Source: Loripinus fragilis
Lineage: Eukaryota > Mollusca > Bivalvia > Lucinida > Lucinidae
Direction of reading: 5' to 3'
Assembly: GCA_964019695.1 (NCBI GenBank)
Contig: OZ026515.1
Coordinates: 144,158,152-144,222,151 of the forward strand
Length of the DNA: 64,000 nt
Shown one piece after another: positions 57,037 through 64,000 of this stretch; the stretch's first letter is position 1; each line of letters begins with the position of its first letter. The notes under the pieces are model-generated. The model saw only the letters and a program-made list of their open reading frames with translations, was not told the origin of the DNA and ran no database searches. Made by a program: the position numbers and the translations under genes.

Positions 57037-57500
57037 GGCTAGGGAGAGAATAGTCATGAAAATACTTTCACAACTTTATGAAAGTATGTGTTCAGCAGAG
57101 CACATTGGCTCAGTTGGTAGAGTGTTAGGCTGTGGATCAAAGGGTTGCTGGTTTGAGTATCACCGCCGGCAGAGTCATTGTGCTGTGTCCTTGAGCCAGA
57201 CACTAAGCCACTGCTCAGTACTGATTCAACCAGGAAGCTCGGCTAGGGAGAGAATAGTCATGGGAATACTTTCACAACTTTATGAAAGTATGTGTTCAGC
57301 AGAGCACATTGGCTCAGTTGGTAGAGTGTTAGGCTGTGGATCAAAGGGTTGCTGGTTTGAGTATCACCGCCGGCAGAGTCATTGTGCTGTGTCCTTGAGC
57401 CAGATACTAAGCCACTGCTCAGTACTGATTCAACCAGGAAGACCCATTCCGACAGGACTGAAAATTGTTGACTGGGGGGTAAAGAATCAAACAAAACAAA
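57037..57500 (+). mobile_element. SINE tandemly duplicated with its flank (204-bp period)
   Basis: GGCTAGGGAGAGAATAGTCA starts at 57037 and again at 57241. Each unit contains the same 5' flank and a SINE (GGCTCAGTTGGTAGAGTGTT, GGTTGCTGGTTTGAGTATCA, CTTGAGCCAGA). Only the second copy runs on to the 3' tail (AAAGAATCAAACAAAACAAA). The copies are almost identical, so the duplication is recent. A 167-codon frame spanning them is a by-product. Confidence 0.88.
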
Positions 57501-57554
57501 GAACCAGTGTTCAGGACACCAAACCCACACACTTCTGATTGCTCTAACAGACCT

Positions 57555-57828
57555 GGCCCCAAGGCTATAAAACTTTTTTCATGCTCATTCAACTGAGCAT
57601 GAAATTTCAAATTTCAACTGCTCATAAAAACTAAAATACCAACCAATGAAGAAGTTTCTTGTTTTAAGTCTCTCAGATGTTGTATTTATCATGCTGATAA
57701 ATGTTAAAATGCCAAAAATTGTTGGCATTTTAACATTTTGTTGGCATTTTAACATTTATGAACTGGATAAATTTAATGCTCAGCTGAGTTGAGCATGAAA
57801 AATTCTTTATATCCTCAAGGCCTGGCCT
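57555..57828. mobile_element. family K MITE
   Basis: GGCCCCAAGGCTATAAAACT ... ATATCCTCAAGGCCTGGCC as inverted ends; GCTCATTCAACTGAGCATG and GCTGAGTTGAGCATG inside, with a TTAACATTTTG palindrome in the middle. Confidence 0.82.
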
Positions 57829-58289
57829 TGCACATGAAAAATAATTATGAAAAACCTAATGAGGTCTCAAATAGCTTTATCAATTTGATGAAACAACAAC
57901 TACGATGAAAACACAATCCTCTGCACTATGCACACATCTTTGTACTGTATTGGTAGGTATCTGTGTTCTAACAATGCTGTGTTTCTCATAACTTCTGGTA
58001 TTGGTTAATCTTTTGTCTCTGGTTGAATTGTTAGTTTTGACATATAGTCTTTGGAGTGAGAAAAAGTCTTTGGGGTTTCTGACAAAATAAGACTATTTTT
58101 TCTAGAAAAAGAAAATATTTGTCAAAGGCACTGATCAGACTGTGTAGATGCACAGGCTGGTCTGCGTCTTTGTTGTTTGCAAACTACAAGGCCATTTTTT
58201 CCCTGACAAAGCCAGGATTTGCTTATAAATTTGTCTTTCTTTCAGATTTTTTTTTATTGCAAACAAATCTGTAAAATCTATGCTTCTAA

Positions 58290-58513
58290 AGCAGAGTGTG
58301 GCATTTTGAATTTTGACAAGTGTATACTCAGACAAGCCTGTGCAGCCTCCTTTGAAGCTTAGACACTCCAAATAGTGTTCAGTCAGTAGCTAAACAGTCA
58401 TAGAATATTCAACGACTAGCAAAGACTCTGATCAGACTACACATATGCGCAGACTGATTTGAGGCTTAGCTGATTGCACATACCACATCGTTGGAATTCT
58501 CATGTCGCGGTTC
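58290..58513. mobile_element. family A MITE, left end lost
   Basis: GTGGCATTTTGAATTTTGAC at the left (terminal repeat missing), GGAATTCTCATGTCGCGGTTC at the right, normal body. Confidence 0.82.
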
Positions 58514-58986
58514 AATTTTTATGGATAGTGCATCAATTCTCATGCCCCCTACCACCAGCTGAATCTGCATTTTGCTTTCCCTTGGAACACAATATTTCTG
58601 ATGGACCAGAATATGAAAGATATCAGCACTAATGTCACACTTCATCAATGTACGGAGAGAAGTTTCACCTTCTTTATGCGTCATATCAAATAATTTCAGA
58701 TATCTCAACACTTTTGGTATGATGCAGTAGTCATAGAAAAAAAAGATATGAAAGGGGACTTCTACTGTATGCTTTATCACATAAATCACCATAAAAATAA
58801 AACCCTATCATAAGCAATTTATAGGAAAAAGACCTTTTATATTTTATGCAAAACTATTTGTCACTTACTAGTGCTGCTTAGTCCTGTATTTTTGAATTTA
58901 TTAAACAAGTTGATGAAAAGCATTAAATGTGAGTCTTGAATGTAAATACAGGAGTATAAATGTGACTCTACACCGTTTTCAGAACA

Positions 58987-59196
58987 GGCCTCGAGCTTAT
59001 AAAACTTTTTTTTTTTTATGCTCAACTAAACTGAGCACAAAATTTATCCTGCTCATAAATGTTAAAATGCCAACTATTGCTGGTATTTTAACATTTATAA
59101 GCAGGATAAATGCATCATATGAGAGCTTAAAAGCAAGAAATTTCGTATCTTTTTCAGTTGAGTTAAGCATGAAAAAAGTTTTATAACCTCGGGGCC
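58987..59196. mobile_element. family K MITE
   Basis: GGCCTCGAGCTTATAAAAC and GTTTTATAACCTCGGGGCC are the inverted ends; inner TAAATGTTAAAATGCCAAC / TGGTATTTTAACATTTATAA. Confidence 0.85.
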
Positions 59197-59354
59197 ATGA
59201 TGTACGTGGGCTAATCATGATAAGAGTTAATATTTCAAGCAATTTTTTATGGAGAAAATGTTGTATACTCCGGTTTCTTCAACTGCCTCCAAAAATAGAC
59301 AATAATGATAATGTCTACAAAAATAACCATTTCATGATAAAGAAGGAACTATGT

Positions 59355-59518
59355 AATAGTTATACCATGGGTTGTCCGCCTGTACTTGGAGATAATCCAC
59401 AAGCTTTAGCGAGTGGATTATCTTACATAAAGGTAGACAAACATGGTATAACTAATTTATACTTTCCTACATCAGTGTAGACCTTGCACATCATGAGATA
59501 TTTCGTACTAAAGTTGGT
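59355..59518. mobile_element. family L MITE, opposite orientation
   Basis: GTTATACCATGGGTTGTCCG, CACAAGCTTTAGCGAGTGG, ACATCAGTGTAGACCTTGCA, CTAAAGTTGGTA. Nearly identical in the inner 90 bp to the copy at 44517. Confidence 0.82.
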
Positions 59519-59681
59519 AAGAATTAATTATTGTTGTGGAATTTAGCTATGTGTTAACTCTTGCAAATTACTTGCAAACTATTCAAGTAAAGTTTCAATT
59601 GTTCTCAAATGAGAAATAGGCACTGCTCATAAGTGAGTCTGTATTGTGTTTAATCTTAAATTTATTTCTACGTATTTTCAG

Positions 59682-59801
59682 TGGGTGAAGGATGCGGATG
59701 AAAGCTCACCAAAACATAGTACACCAATAAAGGTAGACCACCCAAACCAGTTTGCTCCTCAGGGAACAAATCCTAAAGAATACAGAAATAAACAGAAACA
59801 G
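59682..59801 (+). CDS. adducin exon 10 (start of tail)
   Basis: Acceptor GTATTTTCAG, donor GTAACA at 59802, 40 codons (466-505), phase 0. It encodes WVKDADESSPKHSTPIKVDH and QFAPQGTNPKEYRNKQKQ. The blocks align with the KWTKEDG and NLFVPLNTNPKEV segments of vertebrate adducins, which supports joining it directly to exon 9. Confidence 0.95.
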
Positions 59802-60339
59802 GTAACAAACATTAGATTAGGGTAAAGTCAGGTAACTTGGGGCATTAGGTAAATTTGGACAGTGGCCTTGTTTGTTTCATATTTTGATTATTGGAATGAA
59901 ATTTACACTGTTTGCAAATGTATGTCAGAATTTACCTGATGTCCGAAGTTACCTGACTTTACCCTGATGTAATCATGTCTTTATAATTAGTTAAAGTAGC
60001 TGGGGTGTGGAAGTAGTGAATCAATAAGATCCTGATTAAACTGCATAGATGCACAAACTGTTATGAGCCTTTGTTGTTTATATGTAACAAAGTCAGGTTT
60101 TCTTGCCAGAATACAGTCTTTTGTATATCATACTGAGTTAATTTATTCTGACATTTGATACAAAAGTGGTTTTCATGATATATAGTAGCTAAAATATTTC
60201 ATGGTTTAGTGCAGTTTCATTGCTGTTGAATTACAGATTAAGGATAATAGTTCAATGTGAATCAGTTGTATAAACAATATATGTAAATCTTATTGCTGTA
60301 TTCCACAACAGAATTAGCTTAAAACTAGGATGGGTTTGT

Positions 60340-60668
60340 TGGTTGGTTGGTTGTTTTTGTTGCTTTACGTCCCAAGTCAACAGCTATGGTCATTGCAGGA
60401 CGGTCAGTTCACCTAACCACACTTTTTCCTGGGCAGGCTTGAACAAGCGGTTAACCAGTAATTTGTGCACATACTTTCGCTTGTAACTGACAACAACCCT
60501 TCTTGAATGAATCGGCGGAAGGGAGGAGAATGACCGTAGAAATTATTTCATGATCAATCTCCACGAAAGTATGGGACCGGACCGGGATCGAACTCGCGAC
60601 CCCTGGATCTGCAGTCAGACACGCATCTGTAGCCAGACACGTTACCGACTGCGCTACGCGGCCCGGTT
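60340..60668 (-). mobile_element. SINE (family 2), full length, 12-bp target duplication
   Basis: On the - strand it starts CCGGGCCGCGTAGCGCAGTC, has a canonical B box within GCGAGTTCGATCCCGGTCC and ends in a CAACCAACC tail. GGATGGGTTTGT flanks it exactly (60328-60339, 60669-60680). Best preserved family 2 copy in the window; adducin intron 10. Confidence 0.93.
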
Positions 60669-61053
60669 GGATGGGTTTGTATTTTGTGAATACAGAAAAA
60701 ACAAAAACAAAGAATGTATCCTTATATAAGGAATGTATGTGGGTGGTGAAATAATACTTTCAAGGAAATCTTATGGTGCTGTAAAATTTTATGCTGTATG
60801 TGAAGCATGCATATGGAAGTTCTAGCTTAACCCTTTGTATACTGGAAAACCCTTATGGGGTACTTTGGCAAACGGTGAAGACCCAGATGAAATGCCGTGT
60901 TTTTCAGATGAAAAGCCGCAAAAGGCGGCATTTCTTCAGGGCCTGCACATATGTTTTGGTTGAGAAATAAGAAAATTAATTTTCAATTACGCACTCTCAT
61001 AGGGCCTGCTGTGTAATAGCTACAAATATCGTGTTTTGGCTCATTTGTTTTAG

Positions 61054-61146
61054 ATAAAGAAAGACTATTATGAGGAAAGGGTATCTGCTGGACCATCTTC
61101 GAAAGTTCTCGATGGAATTTCGTGGGAGGAGGCTGAAAAATTGAAG
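61054..61146 (+). CDS. adducin exon 11 (tail, last visible exon)
   Basis: Acceptor TTGTTTTAG, donor GTAATG at 61147, 31 codons (506-536), phase 0. It encodes IKKDYYEERVSAGPSSKVLD and GISWEEAEKLK. AGPSSKVL aligns with AGPQSQVL of vertebrate adducins. No further exon was recognised up to 64000, so the following intron is longer than 2.8 kb. Confidence 0.94.
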
Positions 61147-61734
61147 GTAATGTACCATAAGAATTATTTAGTGGGGTTGATTTTGCGTTACTCCAAGTAT
61201 CTAGAATCAGATCTTATCATAATGAGATAGGCGTCAAAATACAAAATGGTCCATGATATTTTTCGTTTGCATTAATACAGTTAACCATTTAAACGCTGAC
61301 AAAAATTGCAACAGAGGATAATTCCAAATTTTATCCTTGTGTTTATAAACCCAAAAAGACTGATATTACAAGTGAATTGTGTGTGAGCAGACTATTCACA
61401 TGTAGTATTATCAGGTCTTATATTCCATGATAATCAAGAAAAATATCCCACAATTTGTCATTTGCTGAAGTAGTGAATTTTGATCGGCATTTTAAGCATA
61501 ATGATTTTAGAGTTTTTATTTTCGATTCAGAAAAAGTAGTTCATAAATGCAATTTTTTAAGAAGTAAATATTTTTAGACTTATGGCTTTATGTATGTTTA
61601 TTTTGAAGTATGTTAACAATGTGTTTGACTAAATAAACAACTTTAACTGACTTGGGTAGTGTTTCAGATCATAGCTCCAGATTAGCACAAATTTTCGGCC
61701 TAATCTAATTCTTTTTTCATCCAAAGTCTGTGTT

Positions 61735-61915
61735 CTGAGCTTTGTCTGCCAGTATCTTCTGCCAATCTTTGCAAAGAGTTTGGAACCAGATCAGGCCTGA
61801 CAGAATGTCAGTCTGGATCCAAATTGTTCAATACTCCAATAGTATTCCTGAAAGATTTTTTTGAATAAAAAAAAAAAAAAGAGTAGCAGAAAACCAAAAA
61901 AGTATCAAGAATTAA
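61735..61915. mobile_element. family B MITE, diverged
   Basis: TCTGCCAATCTTTGCAAAGAG, GGAACCAGATCAGGCCTGAC and CAATAGTATTCCTGAAAGA, ending in an A-rich stretch before GTAGCAGAAAACC. Confidence 0.75.
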
Positions 61916-63812
61916 AGAGCCGTCTACATGCCAAAGCATATGCTACTAGTACTCAAGAAAAGAACAGGTCTCTGAGATGGTTCTTAATAATTGAGTAAAA
62001 TCAGAAATATGCCTAATCTTGAGCTGTTAAATTACTATGATTTTGTTTGACATGCTTGTTGTAGCTTATTCAAATGTTTCTTGCTGAAGTGTGGTATAAG
62101 CAGAATAGTTTTTCACCTCTTTCAAATCATCCATTTTCTCATTACCTGTACCATCAGTATCATAATTTCTGTTAAACCAAAATTTGGTGTGTAAAACTTT
62201 GATTTTTTTTCTTGTGAAGTTGTCTTTCAATGGTAATATATACTTAAATGCAAAAGAAACGCAACTCTTTCTAAAATTGTAGTTCCTTCTTTTTCATCAA
62301 AAAATTCAGACAGCGATAATGAAATCGCTAAGAATCGTTATTTGCCTTGCATTCAGCACCAAAATCAGACCGCTGTGACTTATGGTTGGCGAGCTGCAAT
62401 GAGAAATGTAAGGCAACCCCCATTTTTAAAGTCAAAAAGTTCAAAAATTGGTCTATTTTGCGAAAAAGACGTTTTAAACCAATATTGGTTTTTGAAAGCA
62501 AAATGGTAGACAAAAGCAAATCAGGTACTTTTATGTTTCTGTCAACGTTCATTTTGTCAAAATGACGTCATTATTTTTTTTTTTGCGTAATTGGCCATTT
62601 TTATTCAAAAGAATATTAATAATTGAAAAATTTTAATGTCTCCATATAGCCCTCAATACATTGCATAGAAGACATAAGTATCGCGACATGATCGAACAAA
62701 ATGCGTCTGTAATGACTGTTTAAAAAAAAGTAGGTTGACGTCAATAAAGAAACGCAGCAACGCAGCGACTCTTAGCGTTGGTTATCAATAACTTGTAAAC
62801 CCTTTGTGTGTTTTCCTTTCATTAAGACATCTGGCTATCAGATCAAGCTCTTTGATTTCAAATCGAATGTGATTAAAACCATTTTATGGCAAATCATTAC
62901 TCAATGCGCAGGAACACAGAATGTGGAAGAAAAAGTGGATTGAAAATGATTGCGTTTCTTTTGCGTTTAAGTATATGTTGTGGGTAATAAAACAAGTGTC
63001 AAAGTGTGGTTGTTCTTTTGAGAACTTATAACATATGAGCCAGCACATGAGATTGTGTGCCAAAATTAATAGCATATGTCAATCTTTTTATTAGTTGAAT
63101 AAAAAGTGAATATGTACTTTTTATGAAGTGTTAAACAGTGACATACTTTTGAAAATAAATAAGTAATAGTATCAAACTTTAACATTTATCATATTTTAAA
63201 CTGTTGTTCTACTGAACCTAGACATTTTATATTTCACATGTGTATTATACAAGAATGTTAGAAAGCAAACAGTAAAGCACCTGATCAGATTTCTCCTTAA
63301 GGAGTGGTCTGTCTAGATGGGATAAAAATTCTAGAAATTGTAGTTAAAGCAAAAAAAATACATACAATTATATGCATTGTTGAAGCTGTTTGTATGCTAT
63401 TCATTTGTTATATTAAAAAGTAGTTTGAAGTTGTTAATAGCATTTAGATCTTTATAAGTATAATTTTTGGTTTCATACTAAAAAGGCATTGTTTTTTTTG
63501 TGATGAAACTAAACTTGGTAATCAGAGGTATATGTATGCTGTGTAGACCCTGGTGTTCTAGCAGATATGGTTATGCTTCAGTCTACAAAACAAGAAAATA
63601 TTTAAGAGGTTCTCCATAAATGATAATTCACAGTTATCATCTTTAAAAGAAAGTTATATAGGTACCATAATAATTTCATAAATATTGGGACACCAGTCTG
63701 TTGACTATTGCAGTATTGGTCATTCTCCTACTTGTTTGGACTAGACTACTGTTTTTGAACGCATATCAGTGAACATTGTCCTGGTTGGAGAAAAAAAGTT
63801 TCCTTTGTTCAG

Positions 63813-64000
63813 GGCTTAAGTTAAAGAGTGCGTAACTGAAAATAATTTTCTTATTTCTCAACCAAAACATATGTTGTGGGTACTCAAAAGAACCGTCTCA
63901 ATGAGACGGTTCTTTTGAGCACCCAAAATATATGTTAAAATTGATGGGTAAGAAAATATTTACAATTTTACCCTGAAAATTTGTGTATATCTAAACCTGA
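63813..64000. mobile_element. family C MITE, reaching the window edge
   Basis: CAGGGCTTAAGTTAAAGAG start; perfect palindrome at 63883-63919 (18-bp arms around one A); TTGATGGGTAAGAAAATATT; ends ATCTAAACCTGA at the edge. Confidence 0.88.

Larger units (their letters stand above)
54821..59681 (+). other. adducin intron 9 (4.9 kb)
   Basis: GTATTT to TTTTCAG. It holds two family A MITEs, the nested ~700-bp element, the duplicated SINE, two family K and one family L MITE. 55730-57030 shows nothing recognisable. Confidence 0.9.
14217..61146 (+). other. adducin gene (11 visible coding exons, 3' part outside window)
   Basis: Adducin caps the barbed ends of actin filaments and recruits spectrin to the membrane skeleton (known for the family). 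The joined exons give 536 codons with compatible phases and GT-AG introns. Residues 1-107 are the N-terminal segment, about 108-373 the class II aldolase-like head with the HIHT and RNHG motifs, about 374-465 the neck, and 466-536 the start of the tail. Hallmark segments include [68 protein letters not shown] and GYRTGYPY. The basic C-terminal MARCKS-related domain is missing because the gene runs off the right edge. Vertebrates have three paralogues; invertebrates usually have one, so no paralogue symbol is assigned. Family assignment is near certain. Confidence 0.97.
61147..64000 (+). other. adducin intron 11, start
   Basis: Starts GTAATG. No exon resembling the adducin tail was found. It holds a family B and a family C MITE, and decayed family C pieces near 61930-62000 and 62975-63035. 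62050-62960 is AT-rich without recognisable features. Confidence 0.8.

Noticed and set aside
57035..57538. 167-codon open frame
   Set aside because: It crosses a tandemly duplicated SINE; the protein is an internal duplicate of SINE translation.

Overview
The window is animal nuclear DNA, most likely from a bivalve mollusc (inference). It is AT-rich and holds one large, widely split gene with GT-AG introns. The rest is tRNA-derived SINEs, short inverted-repeat elements (MITEs), foldback palindromes, simple repeats and one retrotransposon fragment. There are no operons, bacterial genes, CRISPR arrays or phage features.

The one confident gene is an adducin (alpha/beta/gamma adducin; Drosophila hu-li tai shao family) on the + strand. 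Eleven coding exons run from an ATG at 14236 to 61146. They join with consistent phases into 536 codons and the gene continues past the right edge. They encode the N-terminal segment, the class II aldolase-like head, the neck and the start of the tail. The usual C-terminal basic MARCKS-related domain is not in the window. The first visible exon begins at an acceptor (14217), so at least one 5' non-coding exon and the promoter lie further upstream and were not located.

Layout: 1-14216, upstream or 5' intronic DNA full of repeats (two long CT tracts, SINEs, MITEs, a GGAGT-rich cluster). 14217-14302, exon 1. 14303-35454, a 21-kb intron holding a 514-bp foldback element, a 2.8-kb minisatellite of 24-bp units and many MITEs. 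35455-35709, exon 2, closely flanked by two different MITEs. 35710-40719, intron 2, with a 5'-truncated non-LTR reverse transcriptase inserted in a MITE and a partly duplicated exon 3 splice junction. 40720-61146, exons 3 to 11 with introns of 1-6 kb. 61147-64000, the start of the next intron.

The repeats show clear insertion signatures (target-site duplications, nested insertions), so the order of several insertions can be read. Nothing here looks like a new multi-gene system. The observations most worth checking are the duplicated splice junction broken by a mariner-like MITE, the two foldback elements with 5-bp target duplications, the 24-bp array that stays open on both strands, and the MITEs lying within 10-40 bp of exon ends. 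MITE family letters (A to M) are labels made for this annotation only.
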